Source: a virus. Taken from it: a stretch of DNA of 60,892 nt. Under the pieces are notes generated by a model. That model saw only the letters and a program-made list of their open reading frames with translations, was not told where the DNA came from and did no database searches. This document shows, in pieces, positions 25,072-32,474 of the stretch. Positions within the stretch are counted from its first letter, which is position 1, and each line of letters starts with the position of its first letter. The stretch lies in the IMG/VR virus record IMGVR_UViG_3300046777_001724, positions 1-60,892 of that record; one strand, given 5' to 3'. Position numbers and translations under genes: made by a program.

Positions 25072-25572
25072 ATGCTGCTCGCAACACGAGTTGGTCAACC
25101 TACGACCAACACCCACAACCGCAAGGACGGTTCGGGTTCGTTCACCTCAGAGTCCACACCCATCGAGTTCCACGGGTTCGATGTCGATCCAGCCACAGGT
25201 TTCATCACCGTCGACTGGGGCATCAAGCACACCCTCTGGACCAGCGATGCTGAAGTCATTGCTACGGCAATCGAGTCAAACTGGAACGCATCCACCTCTG
25301 GATTCGTTCTCTGCCTCGACGCAGCTCGCACCAAGATTGGTGACAACGGACTCCACAAGGTTGAGTTCAAGACCCGCAACGGTGAAGACAAGTCCATTCT
25401 CCAGCGGTCCATCTGGATCGTCGGAGACGCAACTTGGGACTTCATCGCCCGTCCTGTGTCGAGCGACCGTGGCAACCTCGCTGCTGCCCGTGCTAAGGCT
25501 GGCTTGTCCGCCACTGCACCTCGCATCGAGACCACCGTCACCGTGGACACCTCGGTCAAGCCTTTCGGCTGA
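25072..25572 (+). CDS. Unknown protein, GC-rich codons
   Basis: 166 aa from ATG 25072 behind AAGGAGTAACC. Thr/Ser/Asp-rich, strand-rich (GFDVDPATGFITVDWGIKHTL). The C-terminus has an Ala/Arg helix (GNLAAARAKAGLSA). Not recognised. Almost all third positions are G or C. The four stacked promoter-like elements upstream suggest very strong expression; an ssDNA-binding or other stoichiometric protein would fit, but this is guesswork. Confidence 0.75.
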   Translation: MLLATRVGQPTTNTHNRKDGSGSFTSESTPIEFHGFDVDPATGFITVDWGIKHTLWTSDAEVIATAIESNWNASTSGFVLCLDAARTKIGDNGLHKVEFKTRNGEDKSILQRSIWIVGDATWDFIARPVSSDRGNLAAARAKAGLSATAPRIETTVTVDTSVKPFG

Positions 25573-25589
25573 CCACTAACCCATCCATC

Positions 25590-25790
25590 CCTGAAGGGGT
25601 GTCGGGTCCTGCAATATGGACTCGGCACTCCTTCTAAAAAAAATATCCGTAGTTCCTTCGCCATGTAGAACTTAGATATCTTACTACCCAGATCGCTGCA
25701 TGGCACCTCCCGGCTGACGTGGGAGTGATCAGTTCTTTACCCCTTTCTGACTGGTCACTCTCACTGACGCTGAGTAAAAAAATTTAAAAT
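25590..25790 (+). ncRNA. Structured non-coding stretch after the 166-aa gene
   Basis: GGGTGTCGGGTCC pairs with GGACTCGGCACTCC (25597-25633), a probable terminator. A second structured part, CACCTCCC to GGGAGTG, lies near 25703-25725. No reading frame is convincing here. Confidence 0.45.
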
Positions 25791-25815
25791 AGTTTCCATA
25801 TCGGACACTTAGATT

Positions 25816-25826
25816 AAAAATAGGGG
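25816..25826 (+). promoter_or_regulatory. AAAAATAGGGG promoter-like element
   Basis: Element lies 19 nt upstream of the ATG at 25845, with AAAGGAGATTACC between. Such a short leader means transcription would start at or next to the G run. Confidence 0.6.
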
Positions 25827-25844
25827 ACAATAAAGGAGATTACC

Positions 25845-26078
25845 ATGGCCCTGTTCAACTTTAGCAATGAAAGTCGTAACACCTATGTTCAAACGAACAT
25901 GTGCCGGCATTGCAAAGAAATCAATTCAATCATCGTTGACATGGACGCATTCACTCAATGGCGTACAGGAAAGCTCTTTATCCAAGATGCATTTCCCCAT
26001 TTGTCTGCAGATGATCGTGAAATTATGATATCTGGCACGCATATTGCTTGCTGGAATAAAATGTTCCCAGAAGAATAA
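25845..26078 (+). CDS. Small protein with CxxC motif
   Basis: 77 aa, start behind AAAGGAGATTACC. One CRHC pair near residue 20 and a later Cys/His (GTHIACW) could bind zinc. First gene of an operon of very small genes to 27872. Confidence 0.7.
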   Translation: MALFNFSNESRNTYVQTNMCRHCKEINSIIVDMDAFTQWRTGKLFIQDAFPHLSADDREIMISGTHIACWNKMFPEE

Positions 26079-26088
26079 GGAGGATCCA

Positions 26089-26205
26089 ATGTGGACATGT
26101 AATTGCTGCGGTTCTGACAATGAACCAAAGTATGATTATTGCCCGTACTGTGAAGAATGTGGTTGTACAAAAAACAACCCTCGTTGTGAAGAAGTAAACA
26201 AATGA
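26089..26205 (+). CDS. 38-aa Cys-rich zinc-knuckle protein
   Basis: MWTCNCCGSDNEPK, then CPYCEECGC and a final C: nine Cys in 38 residues, fitting one or two zinc sites. Start behind AAGGAGGATCCA. Overlaps the next gene by 4 nt (ATGA). Confidence 0.7.
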   Translation: MWTCNCCGSDNEPKYDYCPYCEECGCTKNNPRCEEVNK

Positions 26206-26387
26206 CTTCTTGTACAGATTGTAAAAAATATTATTGCTACAACAAAAACTGTAAATACTTTCAAGAAAGACGAAAGAAAGACAGAGATTTAGCATTGACT
26301 CGTCCAGACCCTGAATATACTCAATGGGTACTTAGTCAAATTTTTAATTCACTTATTAAACAAATCAAAGAAGGAAAGGAAAAATAA
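26202..26387 (+). CDS. Small Cys-containing basic protein
   Basis: 61 aa. N-terminal CTDCKKYYCYNKNCKYF has four Cys, followed by a Lys/Arg helix. Coupled to the upstream 38-aa gene by ATGA overlap. Possibly nucleic-acid binding. Confidence 0.65.
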   Translation: MTSCTDCKKYYCYNKNCKYFQERRKKDRDLALTRPDPEYTQWVLSQIFNSLIKQIKEGKEK

Positions 26388-26391
26388 CAAC

Positions 26392-26631
26392 ATGTCAGAA
26401 ATAAGAGTTGAAAACGGACTTCGTTTTCTTGCAGCCATTTCACGTGATCACTTACGTGAATTCATTGACCTAGTTCATACACACATGGGACCTGCAGCAG
26501 AACCTCAATTGCTTATCCACAGTGATGAAACACCTGTTGAAGGAATCTTCCTTAATCAGTTTCATATGAACAACTTGTCACCACTACAAAATAGAATTTA
26601 TAATTCTAAACTCGACAGAGGAGAATTGTAA
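26392..26631 (+). CDS. Unknown small protein
   Basis: 79 aa, start behind GGAAAGGAAAAATAACAAC. Helical N-terminus (FLAAISRDHLREFIDLVHTHMG). No motif recognised. Confidence 0.65.
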   Translation: MSEIRVENGLRFLAAISRDHLREFIDLVHTHMGPAAEPQLLIHSDETPVEGIFLNQFHMNNLSPLQNRIYNSKLDRGEL

Positions 26632-26632
26632 G

Positions 26633-26710
26633 ATGATACTTAACATTTTACTTTTAATCAACTTAGTTGGTCTTGCTTTCATCTACAACATCAACAAGAA
26701 AGTTAAATAA
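26633..26710 (+). CDS. 25-aa membrane microprotein
   Basis: MILNILLLINLVGLAFIYNI followed by NKKVK. A single hydrophobic helix with a basic tail, start behind GAGGAGAATTGTAAG. Similar in design to the 28-aa product at 19462. Confidence 0.55.
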   Translation: MILNILLLINLVGLAFIYNINKKVK

Positions 26711-26720
26711 AAAATAGGGG
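26710..26720 (+). promoter_or_regulatory. AAAAATAGGGG promoter-like element
   Basis: Lies between the 25-aa gene and the ATG at 26756, preceding AAGTTC-AAAA-GAACTT, a small hairpin, and the ribosome binding site ATAGGAG. Confidence 0.55.
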
Positions 26721-26755
26721 AAGTTCAAAAGAACTTATCTATCAATAGGAGAAAA

Positions 26756-26974
26756 ATGAAGTCACTTGTGAAAACATTTCGAATTCTAAACGTTGGATTC
26801 ATGCTTGGCGTAGCTTTCATGGCCTGGCTGTACAACGATGAAATCGAAGCAGGCAAAAAGACAACTAAAGAAGATTCCAATCCCGGAAAACTTCTTGGTG
26901 ACAAAGAATATGCAGCATCACTCGATGATCTGTATAACCACTACCTAGCAAAGGAAAAACTCAAAAATGCGTAA
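26756..26974 (+). CDS. Small membrane protein
   Basis: 72 aa with one helix near the N-terminus (ILNVGFMLGVAFMAWLY) and an extended, charged C-terminal part. Start behind ATAGGAGAAAA. Overlaps the next gene by 8 nt. Confidence 0.65.
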   Translation: MKSLVKTFRILNVGFMLGVAFMAWLYNDEIEAGKKTTKEDSNPGKLLGDKEYAASLDDLYNHYLAKEKLKNA

Positions 26975-27068
26975 GCACATCACTGTAGCTTTCACTACCA
27001 TCTGCTTCGTCATCGGCATCTACGCCGGCGACAAAGCACGAACACTTTACACCTCAAGGAGTAAATAA
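26967..27068 (+). CDS. 33-aa membrane or secreted microprotein
   Basis: MRKHITVAFTTICFVIGIYA then GDKARTLYTSRSK. Could be a membrane anchor or a signal peptide ending at YAG. Overlaps both neighbours (8 nt and 1 nt), which supports translation by coupling. Confidence 0.55.
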   Translation: MRKHITVAFTTICFVIGIYAGDKARTLYTSRSK

Positions 27069-27361
27069 TGAACACCATTACCCACGTACAAGCCCTCGAG
27101 TTGATTGATGTGGCGGCTCAAGAAAACCGCCTCTATCATCACAATGGGGGACAAGCTTACATTCGTGTAAGCATGTCGCTCAATGTCTTGATGATTATCG
27201 ACCACACAAGAGCTCACCATCCAGAAATCACATTCCACGACGGCACTAAGTATTTCATTGATTGTGTTAACTACAACTTTGAACATTCACACCGTTTGCG
27301 TGAGCATGGTTCTCTCGCAGAATGGTTTAAGAATACTTATCCAGAAAAGGCAGCAGTCTAA
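27068..27361 (+). CDS. Unknown small protein
   Basis: 97 aa starting at the TAATG junction, preceded by CAAGGAGTAA. His-rich in the middle (HHNGG, HTRAHH in part). Not recognised. Followed at TAATG by the next gene. Confidence 0.65.
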   Translation: MNTITHVQALELIDVAAQENRLYHHNGGQAYIRVSMSLNVLMIIDHTRAHHPEITFHDGTKYFIDCVNYNFEHSHRLREHGSLAEWFKNTYPEKAAV

Positions 27362-27537
27362 TGGAATGGTACTGGTATATTTCCGGTATTGTAACCACAC
27401 TCTTCGTGCAGTCTCTACTTTTAAACGTAGGACTTGCACGTGGGTGGGTTAAGATTTTCAATCGCCGGCCTCAACAGCAGAAAGCTACACTTTATAATTG
27501 GGAAGATCATTCCGGACCAATTTCTAAAGTATCGTAA
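27361..27537 (+). CDS. 58-aa membrane protein
   Basis: MEWYWYISGIVTTLFVQSLL then a basic stretch. One membrane helix and a polar C-terminal tail of 30 residues. TAATG overlap with the upstream gene supports translation. Confidence 0.6.
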   Translation: MEWYWYISGIVTTLFVQSLLLNVGLARGWVKIFNRRPQQQKATLYNWEDHSGPISKVS

Positions 27538-27557
27538 CAAGCTAATACTCACCTTCT

Positions 27558-27567
27558 AAAATAGGGG
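27558..27567 (+). promoter_or_regulatory. AAAATAGGGG promoter-like element
   Basis: One A shorter than the consensus; followed by AAAGGAGACTAG and the next start codon within 14 nt. Confidence 0.5.
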
Positions 27568-27580
27568 AAAGGAGACTAGT

Positions 27581-27640
27581 TTGTTCGAATGGCTATTTGA
27601 CCTAATCGCAGAACTAATCGATTCAATATTTGGAGAATAA
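27581..27640 (+). CDS. 19-aa microprotein, TTG start
   Basis: MFEWLFDLIAELIDSIFGE: an amphipathic helix of hydrophobic and acidic residues behind AAAGGAGACTAG. The strong ribosome binding site and clean helix periodicity argue that it is translated; it could be a membrane-surface peptide. Low certainty because of size. Confidence 0.4.
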   Translation: MFEWLFDLIAELIDSIFGE

Positions 27641-27641
27641 A

Positions 27642-27872
27642 ATGACCCAAGTTGCAAGGTCTGTGGGAAAACTCACAGGCAAAACTCTTACTGGACTCAA
27701 GAAAGTTAGTAAGAAAACAACAGACATGGCTAAAGAAGCCCCAAAAAAGACCTCTGAAACCGTAACAAAGATCAAAAATGATCTGGTTCAAGGGTTTGTC
27801 CAAGAGACAAATACAAAAATAGGGGTCGTAGAAGATGAAATCATCGATACGACTTCTTCAAATCCACAATAA
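27642..27872 (+). CDS. Small Lys/Thr-rich helical protein
   Basis: 76 aa from ATG 27642, preceded by TTTGGAGAATAAA. Highly basic with heptad-like repeats (LTGLKKVSKKTTDMAKEAPKK), then acidic at the C-terminus. An AAAAATAGGGG element lies inside its coding region at 27825-27835, perhaps a promoter for the following gene. Confidence 0.65.
   Translation: MTQVARSVGKLTGKTLTGLKKVSKKTTDMAKEAPKKTSETVTKIKNDLVQGFVQETNTKIGVVEDEIIDTTSSNPQ
27825..27835 (+). promoter_or_regulatory. AAAAATAGGGG promoter-like element inside a gene
   Basis: Lies 85 nt upstream of the 342-aa gene at 27920. The gene has only the weak site AGGAAAACTCC before its ATG. Confidence 0.45.
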
Positions 27873-27919
27873 CCACTATCCATCCACTATCATACAATAA
27901 CAAGAATAGGAAAACTCCA

Positions 27920-28948
27920 ATGTCACTCCTGAATAAATTCGGCATCGAAGCCGACAAGTACAAGGTTGAGGTAGATAACCTCGACTCCTTCGCACGTAAG
28001 TCTAATACAACGACTCTCGTGCTCGACCAGCGTGTAAAGGTTCCTGGCTCGCTCAACGGAATTGCTATCCCAACTTGGGCTACACTCCGTAACGCAGAAT
28101 GGCACCGCATCACTGTCCGTGACCACGAAATCAACCGTGCAGGCGAAGGAACTCGCATCAGCCAGGTAGTCGGACTCTCTTTCCGTAATGTAAAGATTGA
28201 CATCGAAGTTGAAATTGAAGGCCAGCTTATGAGCCTTCAAGACTTCGTTCGCTCCATTGCATCAAGCTTCATCAACGGTGAGACCGACAACGAAGTTCTC
28301 GACAAGGTCATCGCAGACTGTGGCTTGAACTTTGACAACATGCCAATGTTCCTCCAGCAAATGGGAGCTAGCACCAACGGATTTGCCCACGCAATCGAAC
28401 TCTTCAAGAGCGCAGGCGGATACGACGATATGCAGTCTGTCAAGAACAACTCACTGTTCCATACAGCATATGCAATCAACAAGTCAGCTCCTGGCTTGAA
28501 GGTCGTTTCATTCGAAATGGGCTCAGCAGACCGTACACAGTCAGCAACTGGACAGGGTTTCGTAGACCTTATCGACGCTGTTGTTGGAAACTTCATGCGT
28601 ATGTGGGAGCACAAGAGCACAATCACAGCATTGAAGGCTAAGCTTGAACAGCCTGGTCTTTCTCAGGCTCAGACTAAGGACATCAACTCACAGATTGAAG
28701 ACCACGAAAAGATGGTCAAGAACTATGGTTCGTCCTGGTCAGGTGCTGCCCGTCAAATCGACAAGGCAACAAAGCTCCCAATGGCAAAGTACAACCCAAT
28801 GAACATCCTCTGTGGTCGTTGGAACGCACTTGTTGGTGAAACAAACACCGAGTTCGATGTATGGTCAACCTCTGAGAAGGCTCCTTCGGGTGACGTCTCC
28901 AACTTGGTCAAGACACCTGTCATCGACACCACTCAGAAGCCATTCTGA
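27920..28948 (+). CDS. Unknown, probably abundant protein
   Basis: 342 aa. Residues 80-110 are strand-rich (ISQVVGLSFRNVKIDIEVEIEGQ); residues 225-275 are a charged helix (ALKAKLEQPGLSQAQTKDIN). The C-terminal tail is Asp/Thr-rich (TPVIDTTQKPF). The codons are strongly G/C-ending, unlike those of the AT-rich late genes. This suggests a highly expressed protein; ssDNA-binding or a filament/shell-forming role would fit but no motif supports either. It directly precedes the giant structured RNA. Confidence 0.75.
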   Translation: MSLLNKFGIEADKYKVEVDNLDSFARKSNTTTLVLDQRVKVPGSLNGIAIPTWATLRNAEWHRITVRDHEINRAGEGTRISQVVGLSFRNVKIDIEVEIEGQLMSLQDFVRSIASSFINGETDNEVLDKVIADCGLNFDNMPMFLQQMGASTNGFAHAIELFKSAGGYDDMQSVKNNSLFHTAYAINKSAPGLKVVSFEMGSADRTQSATGQGFVDLIDAVVGNFMRMWEHKSTITALKAKLEQPGLSQAQTKDINSQIEDHEKMVKNYGSSWSGAARQIDKATKLPMAKYNPMNILCGRWNALVGETNTEFDVWSTSEKAPSGDVSNLVKTPVIDTTQKPF

Positions 28949-28953
28949 TTTGG

Positions 28954-28965
28954 AAAAATAGGGGG
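28954..28965 (+). promoter_or_regulatory. AAAAATAGGGGG element at the 5' end of the large RNA
   Basis: Six nt after the stop codon of the 342-aa gene and directly before the GCTGCGTGACTAACGC start of the structured RNA, consistent with a dedicated promoter. Confidence 0.6.
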
Positions 28966-29612
28966 CTGCGTGACTAACGCGTCTTAAACGACACTGTGGT
29001 GTGCCCTATTATTCCACAACCCGCATGGTTAGCGGGGAAAATCCTCTCACTGGTATATTGAGAATGTTCTAACCAAATATACCACCCACGGGTGCCTGGA
29101 AGGTAACGAGCTCTACATAAGCCCCCCAGTAGAGACCACATGAATAGGTTCGAATCCTATCACACCCACCGAGTACCTTGGATAAGACAAACGCTGTGCT
29201 GCGTTGTGAATGCGAAGCGGGATCATCCGATAAGCAGTCGTGCGGTTAAGATAAGCTTCACATATCTTAACCTACCTGTGAAGCAGGTAGTCCAAGGGAA
29301 AGTCTGCGGGCTGCACGTGTCCGAAACACCTAGTCGCGATAGGTGGCTACAACTAATGTTGGTGATAGGAGATATCCTATTATAGAATGCATCGTAGTAA
29401 GTGAAGTAGACGTGTCGAGATTGATAGAAGACTCGCTTATAATGTCCATGTCTGGTATAAACATGACGCATGTTCTATCATTATACCTTTTAACTCGGTT
29501 GCGAGAGTATAAACAGCGTAATCCTCGGGGTCTGGTACGAGCCCGACATAATCATAGTTGCCTGGCATATGCATCTAAAGCGTCGTACATATATGCCAAA
29601 GATCTCTTTTTT
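28960..29612 (+). ncRNA. Giant structured non-coding RNA, GOLLD/ROOL-type candidate
   Basis: About 650 nt with no plausible gene on either strand but dense local pairing: GCGTGACTAACGC; CCCGC/GCGGG; GGTATATT/AATATACC; CACCC/GGGTG; CTCTAC/GTAGAG; ATAGGTTCGAATCCTAT (a perfect tRNA T-arm); GTTAAGATA/TATCTTAAC; CTACCTG/CAGGTAG; GTGTCCGAAACAC; TTATAC/GTATAA enclosing CTCGGTTGCGAG; TCGGG/CCCGA; GGCATATG/CATATATGCC followed by TTTTTT. An ACTGTGGTGTG to CACACCCACCGAGT pairing (29004-29175) closes the domain holding the T-arm. Size, phage location, promoter-like element and tRNA-like part recall GOLLD and ROOL RNAs; sequence homology could not be tested. Confidence 0.6.
29144..29170 (+). other. tRNA T-arm-like element inside the large RNA
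   Basis: ATAGG-TTCGAAT-CCTAT followed by CACACCCACC resembles the 3' half of a tRNA, but no matching D-arm or anticodon arm lies at normal distance; GGTGTG at 29009 could pair with the CACACC. Best read as a tRNA-like domain of the large RNA rather than a functional tRNA. Confidence 0.45.
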
Positions 29613-29645
29613 GACTAATTCAATATAATACCAGGAGCAATAACT

Positions 29646-29867
29646 ATGAAGTTTCACGGCGAAATCCAATACGAAACCAACAACGGCAATGTTCACTCTG
29701 ACATCTGCTTCAACTGCAACCCTGATGCTGAAACCAAAGAATACTCAGTGGAACACCGTAAGTTTCTTCACGCCTGCTTGGACGAATGGTTGAACCAGTC
29801 CAACGGCACAGGTGCCTTCTGGGTTGGTGACCCTGAATACTTCGCTTCATGGGAGAATGACTACTAA
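29646..29867 (+). CDS. Unknown small acidic protein
   Basis: 73 aa, start behind CCAGGAGCAATAACT. Contains SDICFNCN, a single CxxC; acidic C-terminus. Shares one nucleotide with the next gene's start region (TAATG). Confidence 0.65.
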   Translation: MKFHGEIQYETNNGNVHSDICFNCNPDAETKEYSVEHRKFLHACLDEWLNQSNGTGAFWVGDPEYFASWENDY

Positions 29868-30115
29868 TGAGAGAAAACTTAACTCCATGCCTTATATGTG
29901 AAAAGGCTGTTGTCTATCTCTGGCGTGAAGACATCATTGAAGGTGAACCTCCTACCAATCTCGATGGTGCTTCATACTTAAGAATCATTGCTAGCTATGG
30001 ATCTATCTTTGACTGCAATGAATACCAAGCCATCATCTGTGACGATTGTCTCGAACAAGCTGTTCAACGCCGGCGAGTCAACTTCATAAAAGAACATTCA
30101 CCCTTTGGAGACTGA
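29867..30115 (+). CDS. Small zinc-ribbon-like protein
   Basis: 82 aa. CLIC near the N-terminus and CDDC after about 45 residues form a plausible zinc site. Coupled by TAATG to the 73-aa gene. Unknown role. Confidence 0.65.
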   Translation: MRENLTPCLICEKAVVYLWREDIIEGEPPTNLDGASYLRIIASYGSIFDCNEYQAIICDDCLEQAVQRRRVNFIKEHSPFGD

Positions 30116-30420
30116 TCTTGTATTCCCTATCTATGGTTATCATACTGTAGATAGGGATACAAAAAATTTTTTATTAGGCTTACGATCACCGAAAAATTTC
30201 GAGTGTTTTGGCCGTATTAAAATTAAATATTTATATTTTTATTTTAGGCCTCAGAACACCGAAATTTAGGTGATCTGCCGGCATAATCAATGAATCATGA
30301 TTTGATCGCCGGCACAACTATAAAATTTTATACTTTTTTGTATCTGGAGTTGATTTCGAGTTCCGACATCTGTTATACTTTCCTTGTCGGATATAGGAAT
30401 CTATATAAAGGAGATAACAG
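30116..30420. promoter_or_regulatory. AT-rich intergenic region with paired repeats and GCCGGC sites
   Basis: A hairpin-like TATCCCTATCTA...TAGATAGGGATA (30121-30160) is a terminator candidate. Two similar blocks, TTAGGCTTACGATCACCGAAAAATTT near 30175 (given here in parts) and TTAGGCCTCAGAACACCGAA near 30243, follow. GCCGGC occurs at 30277 and 30309, bracketing AATCATGATTTGATC. TTTTGTATCTGG then TATACT may serve as a promoter for the next gene. Confidence 0.4.
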
Positions 30421-30636
30421 ATGCCCAAGCAGCATCAATCCAAAGCTATAAAAAGTGTATTCGCAGAATTGCGGAGACTAGGTTTTGTAGTTGAACAACG
30501 TAAATCAGGAAGCTATCGGATAGTCCCTCCTTCAACTATAGCAGGTCCTATTTACACGACTCACGGCACGGAATCAGCCCTTCATCCAATACGCCGTGAT
30601 TTCAAAAAATACTATAACATAGAACTTCATATATAG
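30421..30636 (+). CDS. HicA-like double-stranded-RNA-binding-fold protein
   Basis: 71 aa. The layout FAELRRLGFVVEQRKSGSYRI, HGTESALHPIRRDFKKYYNI matches the HicA/YcfA fold (L-x-GF, x-GSH-x, late helix of two turns). The catalytic His of HicA toxins (GSH) is Tyr here (GSY), and no HicB antitoxin follows, so it may be an RNA-binding derivative without nuclease activity. Start behind AAAGGAGATAACAG. Confidence 0.7.
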   Translation: MPKQHQSKAIKSVFAELRRLGFVVEQRKSGSYRIVPPSTIAGPIYTTHGTESALHPIRRDFKKYYNIELHI

Positions 30637-31239
30637 ATCTTGTATCCTGTAGGAGCATCCAGAACTCACTTTGGTGGTGTGTGAGTTACTAGGGTGCTCC
30701 TACCTTTATGTATGGATACTTTCGCCGGCACCACCAATTAGAATCTTTATTCTTAATTCGCCGGCATCAAACAATCTCTATATATACAAATCCCTATATA
30801 GAACTAACACACAGAATAGATAGGAATAATACAGACTAACTATAACAAATGCTATATACATAACAATAAACAAATACCAACTGTGTACTCCACAGTAGTA
30901 TAATTGTTGTTAAAAATAAAAATAGGGGACCTCTCAGGTGGGGACCCATTATAAACACAGTATAGACGTAGTATAGACCTAATATATAATCCTCATAAAC
31001 TGTATACAACCCTACCTATATCTCTAAACAAATAGCACTAATATGCCAAACACTTCTTGGAACAAAAGTGGGGCAAAGTGGGGAACAATGGGGTATCCCC
31101 CCATCCCACGATATCTATCTCCTCTAACTCTATATTAACCTATGATATAATCTATGTATATATTCTAATAACTTCAAAGTTTTTGCCGGCGATTTCCCAA
31201 AATCACGAAAAAACTATAAAAAAAATTTCAATCCGAATT
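30637..31239. other. Gene-poor region before tRNA-Arg
   Basis: A strong hairpin GTAGGAGCA/TGCTCCTAC with inner AACTCAC/GTGAGTT lies at 30648-30702, probably terminating the HicA-like gene. TTCGCCGGC occurs at 30730 and 30761 and TTGCCGGCG at 31182. AAAAATAGGGG is at 30918-30928. The rest is AT-rich with repeated TATATA and ATATAGAC words and no convincing gene. Confidence 0.5.
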
Positions 31240-31312
31240 GCCCTGGTAGCTCAGTGGATAGAGCAACGGACTTCTAATCCGCAGGTCGTAGGTTCAAGTC
31301 CTACTCAGGGCG
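31240..31312 (+). tRNA. tRNA-Arg (UCU)
   Basis: Acceptor GCCCTGG/TCAGGGC, D-arm GCTC/GAGC, anticodon stem ACGGA/TCCGC with loop CTTCTAA (anticodon TCT), T-arm GTAGG/CCTAC. All helices pair. No encoded CCA. Confidence 0.93.
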
Positions 31313-31367
31313 CAAATAAACAATCCTCACAATAACCCAAAAACATGACATTCAAGGAGACATCACC

Positions 31368-31739
31368 ATGACAATCCCTAAAGACTATACAGACTGTTAT
31401 CTCGCTCTCTACAAGATCAATGAAGATGGCACTATTGATTCTACCTATATTAAGCCTATCGTGCGGGCGACCAGAACTTCTGGTGAACAGCTAGACTTCT
31501 ACGGTGTTCGAGCCAGCAAGTACGGAATCAAGGTTCCTACAGGCTCTCAAGAGTGGGGCATCTTTCACTATGACGGTTCTGAATTTAAGCTATTGGTTTC
31601 CGGCCAGATTCCTGAGCCATCAACCAAGCGTATTCATGAACTGTCAGATGGTCGAATCATCTATGTTCGACGTGCAAAGAGCAACCTGTCCATCTCCATG
31701 TCTATGTACCCAAAGAGCTTTAAGTCCATAACAATTTAA
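31368..31739 (+). CDS. Unknown protein
   Basis: 123 aa, start behind CAAGGAGACATCACC. Beta-rich pattern (YLALYKINEDGTIDSTYIK; GRIIYVRRAKSNLSISM). Not recognised. Confidence 0.7.
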   Translation: MTIPKDYTDCYLALYKINEDGTIDSTYIKPIVRATRTSGEQLDFYGVRASKYGIKVPTGSQEWGIFHYDGSEFKLLVSGQIPEPSTKRIHELSDGRIIYVRRAKSNLSISMSMYPKSFKSITI

Positions 31740-31801
31740 AAACTCGCAAATTTCATACTATCTTATAAACCAATATAACTATTACCCCAGAAGGAAGTAT
31801 A

Positions 31802-32314
31802 ATGATTCTTTCATTTACTCTCAACAATATTGCTTTCCAGGCACAAGGTGATATCTTTGATATTGCAGAACTGGTAGCTGCCCTTGACAAAAAGGCTGCA
31901 AACGTCAAGATTTTGGCTGAGAAGACCAAGTCTTCTGAGACCAAATTCGACAAGCCAGTTTCTGCCAACCTTAGCCAAGAGCAACGTGACTATATCTCAG
32001 CTCTGTTTCCTTACCCAATCAGCAATAGAACCAACACAGGTAAGCCTGCTTACATGATGGCTCTTATGCTTGATGGTAAGCCACACACAGTAGCTGAACT
32101 CTGCAAGCTTGGCAATTGCACCCAGTCCACTATCAGAACAGTAATCACACGCCTTCAGGCAAGTGGTTCAACTGTCGAAGTGAACAGCAATCGCCTAGCC
32201 AAGAACACCATTGTTCAAGTCACAAGCATCACTTCACAAAAGCTTGCTCCAGCAAAGCGTAAGAATCCTGTGAAAGTTAACCCTTCACAAGGGTTTCAGA
32301 ACCTCTCAATTTGA
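31802..32314 (+). CDS. Putative winged-helix protein
   Basis: 170 aa. Residues 85-135 (YMMALMLDGKPHTVAELCKL, CTQSTIRTVITRLQASG, TVEVNSNRL) have the helix-turn-helix plus wing layout of a winged-helix domain. Lys/Pro-rich C-terminus. Probably binds DNA or RNA. Start behind AGAAGGAAGTATA. Directly upstream of the candidate anti-SD small RNA. Confidence 0.65.
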   Translation: MILSFTLNNIAFQAQGDIFDIAELVAALDKKAANVKILAEKTKSSETKFDKPVSANLSQEQRDYISALFPYPISNRTNTGKPAYMMALMLDGKPHTVAELCKLGNCTQSTIRTVITRLQASGSTVEVNSNRLAKNTIVQVTSITSQKLAPAKRKNPVKVNPSQGFQNLSI

Positions 32315-32319
32315 GACAC

Positions 32320-32451
32320 GGTCTGATGTATCCCGGGTGCTGATTTACCTCCTTAATCAGCATGATCTTTTAACCAAATCTGTACCCACACATTCCTAAA
32401 GATCCGCTTGTCTAACAGCAACAAGCGTCCGGGGTAACATCGGTTCTTTTT
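32320..32451 (+). ncRNA. Candidate small RNA with anti-Shine-Dalgarno loop
   Basis: Outer stem GATGT-TCCCGG (32325-32336) pairs with CCGGGG-ACATC (32429-32441). Inside are three arms: TGCTGATT/AATCAGCA with loop TACCTCCTT (32338-32362), GATCTTT/AAAGATC with a C-rich loop (32364-32404), and CGCTTGT/ACAAGCG (32405-32427). The RNA ends in GGTTCTTTTTT, an intrinsic terminator. The first loop is identical to the 16S rRNA anti-SD core ACCTCCTT and could pair with mRNA ribosome binding sites. Confidence 0.7.
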
Positions 32452-32474
32452 TAAAAAGGCACCAGAAACTTTCA

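Noticed and set aside
28960-29612. tmRNA, RNase P RNA or group I intron as identity of the large RNA
   Set aside because: No tmRNA 5' GGGGCT...GGATTCGAC hallmark or tag frame, no RNase P P4 signature in the right order, and no intron core elements could be recognised.
29140-29618. Two overlapping plus-strand frames of 81 and 91 codons and several minus-strand frames
   Set aside because: They lie inside the densely paired large RNA, have no ribosome binding sites and their sequences look random.
31057-31335. A 92-codon open frame on the plus strand
   Set aside because: It runs through the whole tRNA-Arg gene and its protein sequence is low complexity; chance frame.
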